Assembly: GCA_012184525.1 (NCBI GenBank)
Contig: WOFQ01000005.1
Coordinates: 248,001-312,000, forward strand
DNA: 64,000 nt
Origin: Xenoacremonium recifei
Lineage: Eukaryota; Ascomycota; Sordariomycetes; Hypocreales; Nectriaceae
Direction of reading: 5' to 3'
Of the stretch, positions 11,556-23,337 are shown one piece after another. Under the pieces are notes generated by a model, which was not told the DNA's origin, searched no databases, and saw only the letters and a list, made by a program, of their open reading frames with translations. The position numbers and the translations under genes are program-made. Each line of letters begins with the position of its first letter. The first letter of the stretch is position 1.

Positions 11556-12287
11556 ATTGATCAGATTGCAGGTGTCGTGACGGCGCTGGAAGGGACGGTT
11601 GGGGTTGGACCAAGATATGTTATCTCATAGGCTCTACGGAGTACCTGCATTAAACTTCTTCTAGTTCAAGGCATACCAATCAGTCAGATAGGCAGTCTAT
11701 ACATGCAGTTCTGGCAGTTCAACGTTGCCCGTCTCCGCCCCCGCTTGTACCTGCATCAGCTCTGTTCCATAGATAAGCTGGAAGATATCCGAAGCCTCTC
11801 TTCACGGGAGGGAACTAAACTTCGGTTAATCTATGTAGTTATATCGGCAGCTAGGGTAGATTAGTTTCGGCCTCATGTCGGTCAGTTCGGGATTCGGACG
11901 ATGGCTCAGCACTGGATCTCATTTTAGCGCCTTCTTTCTGCTTAGATTCGCTGCGTTCTTATCAGGGAGCCCTTGCAATCACTTTCATTCAGAAATTCTA
12001 GACCGCTGAATAGCCGACAACCTGTCATGAGAGATTCTGTCTCTTATACTCCGTAGCTACTTCGTAAATCGTGGAGAAATACTTGGGAAGATTCATCAAG
12101 AAGATTCGCAGTCACAGCGGCATAGGGGCGTTCGGCCTTATGCGAATTGAATCCCGCAAACGAAATGCCTTAAGTTCAATTATTCTTAGGCGCAGCTTCG
12201 GAAATTATCACTAAAGCGGTTAAAAAGAAAACTTGACTGTCATTCCAATTGATTCTTGAACGGATTGATCTGGGTACGAATATCTCT
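11556..12287. other. intergenic, promoter of the GH3 gene
   Basis: No gene seen. It holds two copies of the TACTCCGTA nonamer (11635-11643 on the minus strand, 12047-12055 on the plus strand). Confidence 0.6.
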
Positions 12288-14002
12288 CTACTCCTGCTTC
12301 AAGGCATCTTGGAGATCCTTATCCAAGTTGGAGAGAGCATTCTCCGTAACCTTTGGAGACTTTCCTTCAATGATTTGTTGAATGCCAGTGAATTGGGAGT
12401 GCACCTCGCCGTCAAAAAGGGCATCAATCTCTTCCAGAGAAAGGTTCCTTGTCTCTACCCAGTACTTGACGATGATGAAGAGCTCAAAGAGGTTCCAGAC
12501 ACCATTCAGAATGTAGATGATCCAGCCAATCTATGACATATTTCAATTAATTTGATGTTTCTTCCGTAAGGAGTCCATGAATCATACCTTATCTATAGCA
12601 ATGGGGAATGCAAAAATGGGGATGAGAATGGCAAGATTCTGCCATGTGGTAGACCAAGACATGCCGATGCTGCGTATCTGGAATGAGAGTACTTCCGGAG
12701 GGTAGAGAAGCAAAAGAGGGGTCCAGCCGAAGCTATAGAAGCCCTGCGCCAGAAACATCATAGCAACATTGGCATATATGGCACTTGTGTTCGTGGAATT
12801 GCCATACTCTTTTGTCAAAGCTCCAATAATGAACAGAGTGACAGTGCACAGCGCCGTTGAAATGATAGCCAGCATTCGACGTCCGAGGCGGTCAGCAAGG
12901 ACCGTTCCAGCGACACAGACCACCAGACAGAAGGCATTGAGAATGATGTTGACCTGGAGTTGAGTAGTCGCATTAGTGATACCAGCATTATCAAGAGCAG
13001 TGCCGAGATAGTAGGAGAAAATATTGCTGCCTGTCATCATGCTAAAGATAGCAACGGTGAGGACGAGGAGCATCCTCTTCCGCAGAGGCTTCTTAATGCA
13101 GAGCTCTTTGATTGAGGGTGTTTCCAACTCTTTCTCATAAGCCAGTGTCTCGAAGATCTGGACACATTGTAGTTGGGTCGCCGAGTCTGTAACGTCACCA
13201 TCGGAGTTGACTTGCGCGATTGCGACCAGTGCTTCTTCCTTTCGGTCCTGGAAGGCGAGCCAGCGGGGCGATTCTGGAGAGAAAGGTAGGGCAATGAGAG
13301 ATATAATTGTGAAGCCGATCTGGCATAGGGCCGGCACTCTCCAGGCCATAGTAGAGTCGAAAGACGCAGTCCCATAAGTGATGCCAGAAGAAAGGAGACC
13401 GCCAACGTAGTATGTATCGTTGATGAGCCCTAGACCAGTAGCACGTGCATCGATAGGCAATAATTCAGCGATATAGATAGGGACAACTACATAAGTTGCT
13501 CCAATCCCGATGCCGAGGACGAATCGAGCAACTAGGAACATGGCAACATCCTGGGCTGCTGCTGTCAGAGCTCTGTGAACCCCGTCAGAAACCTATGACC
13601 GGTTGCTACCGTTTACTTTCTCGTGGGATACTCACCCGCCTATGATAGCAATCACTCCCGCGTAAAACAGTGACGGTTTGCGTCCGATGATGTCTGGGAC
13701 CTTGACATAGCCGAGACTCCCAATTGTCGCACCGATCCAGATGATACCGGAGTTCAAGCCTGTCGTCGCAGCCGTCAAGTGAAAGTAATCATTGTATTGC
13801 GGCATAATGTTGAAGGCGTTCATCATTGAAGCATCGTAGCCCAGAACCTGCACGCCGCGTTAGTTCATGGTGCCAGAACGCTTACACGTTTTGCGCTCAC
13901 CGAGCCCGTGCTGAGGGCCGTGCAGAGCAGCAACACTCTGACGAGCCATGACTTCTGCGGCACATATGATGGGAATTTGGAGAAGACGGAGCGAATAGAC
14001 AT
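12288..14002 (-). CDS. MFS sugar transporter (sugar porter family, lactose/cellodextrin permease-like)
   Basis: Model complement(join(12288..12530,12588..13572,13636..13847,13901..14002)), 513 aa. Sugar porter signatures: STGSVLGYDASMMN in helix 1; the DIIGRKPSLF loop between helices 2 and 3; helix 4 with GIGIGATYVVVPIYIAEL; PFSPESPRW after helix 6; ADRLGRRM in the second half; and a C-terminal helix followed by VKYWVETRNLSLEEID. Twelve hydrophobic segments are visible. The C-terminal exon is short and was found by splicing (57-nt intron). The type fits uptake of glucose-containing disaccharides or hexoses with protons across the plasma membrane; specificity cannot be read. It lies next to the intracellular GH3 gene in the same orientation. 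Confidence 0.92.
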
Positions 14003-16411
14003 GTTGATGACCACCCGAGGTGAAGCGTTCACGTCTCTGGCGGGCTCAAGATTACGGGGCGATGGAGAACATGGGAAGAGGAGGGGCAAGAGCAGAACAT
14101 TGGATTATATGCTCTGGTGGGTATGCGTCGCGTGCGCCCGCAGCGACATCGTCTCTTATCATTCTCATAGTGTCTTTCCCAAGCTACCCCCGGCAACGTT
14201 GATTATTACCGGCAACCAGCAGTTGCCGCATATCCTCTCGAACTTGCCGGAGACGTGGGTCATCGATCTATCCCAAGATCTGTATCTATTATCTGGTGTC
14301 TAAAGGGATGTATGCTCAAAGCGGCTGGGCTAAGCGATGGTCGATTCGTGGGAACGAATCAACGCTACCAACTTCGTAATAGTCTTCTCGGCCTCCTTGC
14401 TGTAGCTACGTCTCAGGAAAAGGCACTGATAAGGTCTACCTCGAATTCTGAGCCCACGAGTCTCCATTCTGTTGGACCTTGCAGAGCAGATTAAGAACCC
14501 ATCTTAGACGATAGAACCCCCCTGCCTTACTCCGTATTAGTCCAGCACCGGACAGGAAGCCATATCAGTTGAACAAAAGGAAGCACTCCTTGGTCAAAAT
14601 ATATTTCAAGACGTCGGCATTTCTTCCTTTTAAGACAGTCATGATAACGGCCAGATGTTGAAAGATCTATTGTTAGTTGAGAACTGGGGTTTGCGCGCGC
14701 ATCCTCGATTGAGGGGGTTGGGGGCAAGCTGGAAGATAGCTAATAGCCCCATAAGTGACTCCTCCCTCTAATCTCGCTCGCTCTACTCCGTAGTCCGTAC
14801 TTCGTAGTGGAATACGTACTAAATGTGATCTGTGAGATAAACCTGTCCTGCGGGACGTCGCTAGCGAACCCCTCTTTCTCTTATGTACGGGTGCCGTCTT
14901 CAGAGTCTAGACTCACGATCGCCGTGCCACACCATATTATTCCTCTAAAAGTGCGGAAGGCAAAATATTTAAGGAAAATTAAATCGTTGACTGCTTTTAG
15001 GGTGAGTGCCCTCAATACAAAAAATTGAACTGCTTGGGAAAAGCCAGTCTAGCTCACTCGATTAGCCACTTGGATATCATCTGTGAGTTCCAAAGCCTTG
15101 TTCACCGCTTCAATTCGAACATGTTTCGTCACAGAGCTGAGCCGGGCAAGTGAAGACGTTTTCGAACCCAGGCGAGGCTTGCTTTCGAATTGTCTTCTAT
15201 GGCATTGCAATCATCGTCTCGGGCTTTCTCTCTCTCTCGAAGTTGATTTAGGCCGCCAGAGTGAGCATTCCCTGGATTGTGTGCGGGGAATAGCCGAAAC
15301 TATGCACTAAGGAATATACAATGTATAGAAACTGCTTGAGGATCCTCGATCTTGCATTTTCTTCGTTTGATCTGATCCCACAATACTCTACTATTTTACA
15401 TGAATGGCAGAGCCTCATCTTCACCTTTAATGTACGAGATACACCTGATTTACGTGATCAGGACGTCTACATTGCTGTCGATGACCATTGTCGGTCCTTG
15501 AGAATTGCTCGAGCAATCCATCTCCAAAGTACTCCAGAATGAGGCCTCTTTCTAGAACCTCGTTTTCACCCTTCCTGTAAAGCCCCAATCAACTGTGCGC
15601 TCAAGATAGATTGTCCAGTTCTCTGTAGTCCTGCGAACATTTGCATGTGCGATAACAACTTCAATCACAATGAAGCCTAGCTACAATTTCTTCAGCACGT
15701 TCTCCATTCAAGAAGACGATGTATGGAGATAACCTCGCTGGACCATTGTGCTATAATCTAAAATCTGCCAAGTGGTATTAACGCCATTCTGATTCTCCTT
15801 TGCATCGGCGTACCAACCTGGATCCTTCGAGAACAATTAACTCGAAGGATGGAAATTGAGACCTTTCAAGGTACCGAAGTCTCTGCTCAGTCGTACAAAA
15901 TGAGAGTTCTTTGACGGCGACATTGCAGATCAGCGCGCTATCGTGGAGATGAAGAATTCTCCCATGGAGGTATTGTCCCGTTGTTCCAAGACTTATATAG
16001 CGAATCAAAGAATGCAAAGCTTCCACGTACAGAGCTAAAAGGTGTGTAAGATATGGTATCGGTTGATTGAACTATCATTCTTAATGATGCATGTGAATCA
16101 TTCCCATTGATGACACTGGAATGGGCATTAAGAATATAATGCGATTTGAGGGGGCCAGGATGCATTTATAGGAATTTACGAAGCTTGTTCTGACTTCATT
16201 CGGGCTAAGATCTTCGTACATAAGATCATTCTATCTCGTAGGCAGTATATGTTCCGGTTGACATCAATCTACGAATTAATTCAAGGGATATTCCAAATCA
16301 ATCGCTCAACAAAACGGTGCACAACTATCCGTATCTTGTTTCCTGGATGAGACAAGGTTTCGATCATCGGCAATCTCTCAACCAGAATTCCGTCCTCTCA
16401 TCAATCCCGCC
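14003..16411. other. 2.4-kb gene-poor stretch
   Basis: No convincing gene. Two copies of TACTCCGTA (14528-14536, 14784-14792; the second sits in a run of related repeats TAGTCCGTACTTCGTAG). An 82-codon minus-strand frame (16026..15778) has a protein-like composition (AVKELSFCTTEQRLRYLERS), but no ATG context, domain or neighbouring exon could be found. It may be a gene remnant. Confidence 0.5.
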
Positions 16412-17221
16412 TTAGAGCTTGGGGTCAGAAATCTTCAAGGGGTTCGGCAACCCTTGAAGCTCCCAACCATTCATCGTCTGGGCGAACAGAAGCTGTTGCT
16501 CTGCTAACGAGGGTGCGGGACTCTGTTTACCTCTTCGATCCCGGCTTTCGCGAATCTCAATCAGATGCACATCATCACCCCCGAAGCCTATTCCGGGCTG
16601 CAGGACATAAGACCGCGTTTCACAATTCCTCCACGCCGTCCCTGCAAGATCAACGCTATCTTCCCAGTCATTGGTGAGAAAATGCAGGAAGCCACCGTGA
16701 GTCACCAAGACAATGTGAACGTCCTCCGATTCTGCGGTCTCAAGGAGCTCATCTGCCTTTGACTTAAGGAACCTTCGCACATTTCGAGCCCGCGCCATGA
16801 CAGCCTTGCTGGATGGGCTGTGCCTGCTCCCGAGAGTCTTGATGTTCCACCTCTCGTCGACCAAATCGAGGTCAACGGGCCAGCCCTCGTTGTCAACGTG
16901 GGCTTGAAGGTCGGGCAAATCGCTGCCGGTGTCACACGGAAAGTCTGAAGTCTCTTGGGCATCTGGCAAAGCAATGATTCTGAGATCGCCCTCGGCGAGG
17001 ACAGGCTCAAAGAGCAGATAAGCTGTGTGGAGGGTCCGTATCAACGGCGATGCGGTGATCAGCGAGATCTTCGACTCGTTCAAGAAATGGTCTCTCCGGA
17101 TTTCGTGGCACTGCTGCCGGCCAAAGGGCGTCAAGTGAGGGTCCCGATGCGAGTAGTCCTCCGCTACATTGTGCCAGCCCTGAGCATGGCGAATGCAGTG
17201 AACGATTGCCTTGGGAGCCAT
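16412..17221 (-). CDS. histidine phosphatase (phosphoglycerate mutase-like) family protein
   Basis: Single exon of 269 aa. The catalytic signature I-R-H-A-Q-G-W-H-N is at residues 10-18, with Arg11 and the phosphorylated His12. The second Arg lies in TASPLIRTLHTA, the acid/base candidate Glu in PDAQETSDFPCDTGSD, and the second His in VLVTHGGFLHFLT. This is the branch 1 architecture typical of small fungal PGM-like phosphatases (the yeast YOR283W/PHO-like group), whose substrates are mostly unknown. There is no signal peptide, so it is presumably cytosolic. It sits between carbohydrate genes, but nothing ties it functionally to them. Confidence 0.88.
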   Translation of the reverse strand: MAPKAIVHCIRHAQGWHNVAEDYSHRDPHLTPFGRQQCHEIRRDHFLNESKISLITASPLIRTLHTAYLLFEPVLAEGDLRIIALPDAQETSDFPCDTGSDLPDLQAHVDNEGWPVDLDLVDERWNIKTLGSRHSPSSKAVMARARNVRRFLKSKADELLETAESEDVHIVLVTHGGFLHFLTNDWEDSVDLAGTAWRNCETRSYVLQPGIGFGGDDVHLIEIRESRDRRGKQSPAPSLAEQQLLFAQTMNGWELQGLPNPLKISDPKL

Positions 17222-17946
17222 GACTAAAACATGAAGAGGTTATCCCCGCATGTCACATGCCGCGATCAAGGGCTGGCGAGACTTCTATTTATCCTCGCCC
17301 TGCGTGAATTACCGGCAACCTCTGCATCCCGGTTGAGCATATCTGCGGGGCCGGTTACAAAGCCAACAGCATGCTCCCGGCTTTTGAAGAAACCTCGCAT
17401 TGCAATGTATTACCCAAGGATGGAAGCGAGACGCGGAATCCCCTCAATTCGAGGCGCGCTGATTGCCCAGCTGAAAGAGCGCCATTCTCGGAAAGGGAAC
17501 GGGGCAAAAGACACTTATCTTGCACAATTGCGGGAGCTCCAGATTGGTTGATTGACAGTGTTGTGAGTGGGCTGGAGGCGCGGCTCTGACCAGTAACGTG
17601 CTGCCCTTGGATCACGATGGCTGCAATGTCAGAATTTGTACCAGACATCCTGGCAAGGCGCCGAGAAATCTCTTCGCTGGCGGGTGGGACTGTGAGGAGT
17701 TGCGGGCAAAACGAGGAATGCATTAGAGAGGCCTTTTCTAGGTTGTTTCGCGTGTCAGAAAAAGAAGATGCAATTATATATCGCGACAACCTGCTCGAAA
17801 TGCATACGCTAGGTTTTTGCTATCGTCGACGGAAATGCCATTAGACTTCAGCCCATGCCTCACCCATCCCTAAAAAAAAAAAAAAATGAGGAAACTTATA
17901 TTATTAAATGAATCAAAATGGGCGGACTGATGATATAGTCACTGCT
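17222..17946. other. intergenic, no gene seen; A15 tract
   Basis: Contains a run of 15 A (17872-17886) close to the 3' end of the next minus-strand gene. The ORFs here overlap each other on both strands and are not called. Confidence 0.55.
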
Positions 17947-20361
17947 TCATGATACAACATTTGCGACCGGGAACTGGGCAATATGAAGCTTGGCTGCGCC
18001 GAAAGGAATAAGCTTGATTTTGGTCTTGTTGCTAGCAGAAACCTCCGGATTTATCGGTGGTACGGCAGCAGTTCCCAGGTTTTCTGGCCAGTCGAAGAGA
18101 TAACCATCTACCCAAATGCTTGTTGGTGGTGCATCTCGAGCAAAAATGGGATTGGGCAACGTGGACTCTTCATTGCCCTTGACCACGGTGATGCTGGCCG
18201 GATCTATGGCGTAGTTCCAGGGTGTTGTAGGCGTAAGGACATGGTCTCGTGATTGACCTACTTCTGAGGCAGCTAGAGGCATTCGATCCGTCCAGTTCAG
18301 AGGCTGATGAGTTGTATCGGTATATGCGATATCAGCTGCGTAAAGAAGGGGTCCGTAGTAGATCCCGACACTGGAATCGCGAGTTACCACGTTTACCTCC
18401 ATCGGGAGATTCACAGTGAGAGAAGTACGGCCTGCCTTTATGGTAGTCCACTGTAAGCTAGACGAATCAGGGGATACTGGGATACTTTTGCCGGCTCCTG
18501 TCTGCACAGTTGCCCCAGAAGTCCAAGCCGGAATCCTGACTCCAAAGTTGAATTCTGTCTCGCTGATAATGGTGTACTTCAAAACGTGTGAGAACGGATA
18601 ATTCGTTTCACAACTGACTGTAAAGCGGTTAACTTCCTTGCATATGTAGGGAGAGTGTAGTGACAGACCTTGAACTCGTCTTCCGTTAATTGTTGAGTCT
18701 AATGAGACAGGAGACAAAAGAACGTGAGCGATGTCTTTAGTCCCAGACTTGACGAAAGACGACGATGTGAACTTTGGCAGGCCTTGCGGATGATTAACAG
18801 TACAGCAGGGCTAATTGAAAGTCAGAAACCTCAATATGATGGCAAGAAACCAAACAGTGCTCCTCGGCAGCCTTGTCGCTGACGAGCGTCCCCCAACACC
18901 AGCCATTTTTCACTCACAAAATTTGGTTCAAGACCGTAAGTATTGCCATAAGAAACCACGTTAAAGAAAGGATCTGCCGTCAAGTTTCTAGACCACGGTT
19001 CGTTCGTTTGCGCAACATATTGGTGCGCCCACCCTGATTGTCACGTCAGCCCCGAAATCGTTTCAAAGTATTGGACTTGACGCACAATCTGGAGTCAAAG
19101 CTGCTGGCAGCGCATTGAAAGCTGCGCGCTCTGCCCTGTCGGCATAGTCATTGATTCCATAAAATCGGTACAAATACTCGTAAGAAAACATTGATTCAAC
19201 AGCCATGCAAGTTTCCGATCTGAGAGAGTCAATGATGTGCTCACAGCAGATGCAAATGGAGCTACTCACCCTCGTTCTGGGCTAAGGCCTCCAAGGTGCT
19301 CGTCGGCGATGATGCTCCCGGAGAGCGATGTTTGGTATTCTGCTGTCATATTGACAGCATTGGCGGTCTGTTCAACAAGACTCTGATTCCCCGTGAATCG
19401 ATACAGAACAGTTGGGTACCGTAAGCCTGTGACACAGTTAGTACACTCAATACACCCGTGACACCTCTCATTTTTACCTTGAGCCAGATTGACACCGTGA
19501 GTGAACGAGCTCGTGGTAATATCAGGCGTACCGACTGTAGGGAAGATGCCATCGACAAAGAAAGTAGTCCAGTCTTTTCCGGCCTTTCTCCCTCCAGCAA
19601 ACATAAGCTCAATTGTCTCCATGATAATGGCAGAGTTGTTTCGAGGATAGTTCTCATACAACCACATGAGGGAGATCGGAAGTTCGTGTGTCCGGGCTAG
19701 GCCGAAACCGTAGGGATCAAAATTATCCTCCTCGGCATTGTCCTCGATCAACCCAGTAAAGTTGTCCTTCAGCATATCGTGGGCAAGAAGAACGAATCTA
19801 TGCATGGAATTTACAATACGCTCCGTCTGTGACGCATCTGCCTCGGCATATTGCTTTCGTCGTACGTCAGCCTATTTCCATTTTGAGAAGCACACTTGAA
19901 CGTACGGTGAGACCAAAGCATAACAGACTCCTAGCCCACAAGCCTCGCGTCTGTCGCGTCGTCTCTGGACCCAACCAACCATCCGCAGCTTGATGATCAA
20001 GCACGTAGTCTAGAAACCGCCGAGCCTGATCTTTGAGTCTTTGGTCATCCAAAGTCCAGGCCAGGGGAACAATGAAATTGAACCAATAGGGCGCGGCTTC
20101 GTGGAGCTCGCTGTACTCGTACTCTCCGCCGAGCCAGGTAGATCGAGCGACGTACCGATAGAAGTCAAAGAGATGACCCCCAAGACCATCTGCCGAGAGC
20201 TTCAACTGGTCATACAACCACCCTGATGCACTGATTGAGCCCGTCGGAAATGCTTGGAACTTGAAGGGCACAAGCACAGTACCAGCGTCATTTGATGGGG
20301 ATTCGGCTGACATGGCAGAGCAAGTCCCCAACGCACACAGGAGGACTGTTGATGGCTTCAT
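17947..20361 (-). CDS. secreted GH127 beta-L-arabinofuranosidase family protein
   Basis: Six exons: complement(join(17947..18810,18918..19033,19086..19219,19270..19426,19478..19853,19906..20361)), 700 aa. The intron 19427..19477 is 51 nt without stops, so the unspliced frame reads through it; splicing restores the family sequence NLAQGLRYPTVLYRFTGN. A signal peptide is present (MKPSTVLLCALGTCSAMSAE). The zinc-cysteine active site of GH127 is conserved: Glu332 and Cys334 in SETCMAVES, and Cys415-Cys416 in PCCTVNHPQG. In the characterised bacterial enzyme these correspond to Glu338, Cys340, Cys417 and Cys418. The expected reaction is release of beta-L-arabinofuranose from arabino-oligosaccharides or glycoproteins. 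It is transcribed divergently from the PL20 gene across a 440-bp promoter. Confidence 0.93.
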
Positions 20362-20478
20362 TTCTCGAGAAAGCGTGCGAGCGAGAAAATTCTGCTCAAC
20401 GATCTCCTGGCACTTTTATCTTCTCCATCGTAGCGAGAAACCATTTACAACTCGACCGGAGTCGACCCGAGCAATGAT

Positions 20479-20490
20479 CCGAAATCTCGG
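20479..20490. promoter_or_regulatory. CCGA-N4-TCGG palindrome (Zn2Cys6-type site)
   Basis: CCGAAATCTCGG, identical to the site at 35986-35997. An inverted CCG/CGG repeat with a 6-bp spacer is the form bound by Zn2Cys6 dimers. No binding data are available. Confidence 0.45.
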
Positions 20491-20723
20491 AGACGCTCCG
20501 AGACTTGACCCGGTCCCAAATCTTCGATCATAAACTGCGTTACCCCGCCGGGGATTTTGGCTGGTGGAGAATCTGTCGTGACGGAGTTTCGGTTCATATG
20601 GCTGGGGTGCGTCAGGCAAACGCGGGGAAACCCTGCTCCAGAACTTGCTGTCGAACAACAAGCGGCAGTGACTTTACTCGGCATCGGGTGGTCCGGGAAT
20701 ACAACCGTCAAGGAAGGGCCGCG

Positions 20724-20729
20724 TATAAA
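20724..20729 (+). promoter_or_regulatory. TATA box of the PL20 gene
   Basis: TATAAA 73-78 bp upstream of the ATG at 20802. Confidence 0.5.
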
Positions 20730-20801
20730 TTGCAGACGTTGATCCTGTTTTATGCTGATGGACCAAAGCCGGTGTTGGACCTTTGAACACAAGTTAATAA
20801 G

Positions 20802-21660
20802 ATGCTCTTGCTTCCTGTTGAATCTCTTGCCGTTGCGCACATCGCTGTTGCGACGTTCATATCCACCTCGGTTCTCAAGCAAAGCGATTTTGACTCCGGA
20901 GTCTTGACTCCGTTCTCACCTTGCAATGTCGAGTCGCCTTCCTTGGTAGAACTGTCCACTGCGGAACACAAGTCTGGGTCGTATAGCATCGAGACTTACT
21001 TCGACGAAAGCGCATACGATGGCACAAGAAACCGTCGGGGCGCAGAGTTCTGTTCCGGTGAAGGAAGCGACGCATCCACTTACATGTATATTCACAAGGA
21101 GGGCTGGCAGGGCTTCGCTTTTTACATGCCCTCCTCTTGGCCCGACGATAAGCCGGCAATTATTGGCCAGCAATTCTGCTACGGAGGTTGTAGGTCCTGG
21201 TGCGCAACTATTGGCTTCTTGAATGGCCAACTGATTGCCTCTCACCGATCTTCTTGTGGCGACGCAACGGAGGCGGTAATTGCAAGCAGTGTCACCAGGA
21301 ACACATGGCACGATGTAATCGTCGACATTCGCTTTTCCAATATCGAGGATGGGCGATACGCCGTGTGGTATGACAACAATTCCGTTTATGATGCCTCTGG
21401 CATCAACGTAGGCTTTGATGACTCGTGGACGACGAATGGCTCTCTAGTCACGGGGTCGTACTTCAAGAATGGACAATACGATTATGGTAAGTTTTCTGCA
21501 AGAGGAACGTGAGTATTACCATCGCTGACACAAGAATTCAGATCCCGATACTTACGACAACGGTACTCGTGTATTGTTTTTTGATAACGTCTCCTGGTAC
21601 AACGTCGACAATGGTGCCACAGATGGCTATGACATCGTCGATCCAAAGCAGCTGGTTTGA
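20802..21660 (+). CDS. polysaccharide lyase family 20 (glucuronan lyase-like), secreted
   Basis: Model join(20802..21486,21542..21660), 267 aa. A signal-like N-terminus (LAVAHIAVATFISTSV) is followed by the beta-jelly-roll of the heparin-lyase-like polysaccharide lyase domain. Recognisable parts are SGSYSIETYFDES, RRGAEFCSGEGSDASTY, GWQGFAFYMPSSWPDD, ATIGFLNGQLI, WHDVIVDIRFS and the C-terminal VLFFDNVSWYNVDNGATDGYDIVDP. The family cleaves beta-1,4-glucuronan by beta-elimination, as in the Trichoderma enzyme. The 55-nt intron (GTAAGT..TTCAG) splits the DYDPD segment. It is divergent from the GH127 gene, so the two are probably induced together on plant or fungal acidic polysaccharide. Confidence 0.85.
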
Positions 21661-23337
21661 CGAAGCGGGCGTTGGAGATTGTACGAGCTGAAGGGCGACA
21701 ACAAGGAACTGGTCGGCCAGTTGCGATGAGCGCGTGTGCATCACATGGTCGTATAGGAACAAAAATAGTCTTTCGCCCTTTCATAACATAAGAAGGGAGG
21801 TCCATGCATAAATAGTCCTCCGTGGTGTGGGGGAGAGCAACAGTTTGCGTATCGAGGTCCATTGGCATAGTAGAGGAGCCTTCGTCTGCAACATGAGTGC
21901 AGTCGATCTTTCAAAATCAGATTGATATAGCGGCAGAGTCAGCCACAAACAATACCGTCATCTCCCTGATCACGCTCATCGCCAAACCGCAATCTTCTCA
22001 CTTGTTTCGTCTGTTTCAGTGAAAAATGTCGGTATTTGGGCTCGGGCCTAGGCATTTCGCCAAAGAGAATCTTCACTTTTTCTACTGTTGGGATGTCCGG
22101 GTTGCTCGCATACTTGGGGAGGCTTCTTGTCGAGTTCTTTGCTGGTTTCCAAGTAATCCCATCAGCTGTCCAACTAAGAAATTATCGTCCAGGAGAAATA
22201 TCTCCTGGTAGATGCATTAAGACGCTGCATCTACTGCCGCCGTAGCAGCAAATTATGTTCGAGATGCGTTGGGTTCTCTCTGGCTTCACAGGACTCTCCG
22301 GACCGGCCTGTGCGAGGGTGCGATTGGAGGGGATTCGGCGGCGTCGGGGTACGATGGCCTGGGCTGGTGGCTGACGGAGCCGCGGCATGGGAAGTCGTTC
22401 GATTCGCCATGTTAGACATGTAGAAAAATGGGCTGCGCTATCCAAGGGTTAGCAGACGACTTGAAAGGCCAGTTGGGGCATAGCACCTCAGGCTGAGGCC
22501 GCCAAAACCGAGAGATTGGTGCTTGAGATACGTAGAGGATCATCTACCTGGAGGATTAGAAGGCGTCCATTTCTGCGCGTGGCGCTTGGGACAAAATATG
22601 AGGCTCTCATGGTCGACGCAAAGCAAATAACCTTCCGGAGAAACCTGCTTCAGAAACAATGCCTTTGCGGGATGGGAGGCGAAGTCAGTCCGAAGTTTTG
22701 ATGGTCCTAAAAACGTGCTGTAGGTAGGTGCTGGTCTAAGGACGGGAGTGCACGTGCTTGGAATACAGCGGGTCGGCAACTGCGCGGCTCTTCCTACCGT
22801 CTGTTACAGGGAGCAATCTGTCAAATACAGGGAGATGCAGCATAGCTTACGGTCGACTGTTCCCCTGCGCATTGCAAAGTCCAATTCTGTCACTTCAAAG
22901 CCGTTTCAAGATGTCGAGCTGCCGACCAAGCAATGCTTAGCTCTTTAAAAGAGAGAGGCTTGGCAATATCCTGTCGCGAAAGCGGCCTGTCCTGACTCCT
23001 TGCTCACATATCAAGTTTCGCCGGGTCCTGTACAGCAGTCGCAAGGGACAAAATGAATGGCGGAGTTTGAACACGAGGAAATCTCGCGCAAAACATCACA
23101 GGTTCATAGCATGCGACAAAAACAGGTCTTGATTCTCTACTTCTATTACAGGCCATCAAGTTGGGCCTCCACCAAGATCACACCCAAAGAAAAAAAAAGG
23201 GAAAACAACGAAAATCTGAAAGACGCGAGGAAACAGGGCGTCCAACGAAGAAGAATACGCGCGCACACACACACAAACGCAGATGCAGAAACACACACAC
23301 ACAAGGAAATCCCTGGCCACCCTCGTCAACAGCTCCA
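21661..23337. other. 1.7-kb intergenic stretch, no gene seen; CA-rich repeat
   Basis: Only short overlapping ORFs. An imperfect (CA)n microsatellite lies at 23263-23303, probably in the 3' UTR of the following minus-strand gene. Confidence 0.55.

Larger units (their letters stand above)
20362..20801. promoter_or_regulatory. bidirectional promoter between GH127 and PL20 genes
   Basis: The 440 bp between the two start codons should drive both secreted enzymes. It contains the palindrome CCGAAATCTCGG (20479-20490) and a TATAAA (20724-20729) 73-78 bp before the PL20 ATG. Confidence 0.6.

Noticed and set aside
19427..19477. Reading the GH127 frame straight through this 51-nt stretch
   Set aside because: It has no stop but carries a donor and acceptor, and inserts 17 residues into a conserved family segment; it is an in-frame intron.
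23263..23303. CA-rich tract as a regulatory element
   Set aside because: An ordinary microsatellite in a probable 3' UTR; no further evidence.
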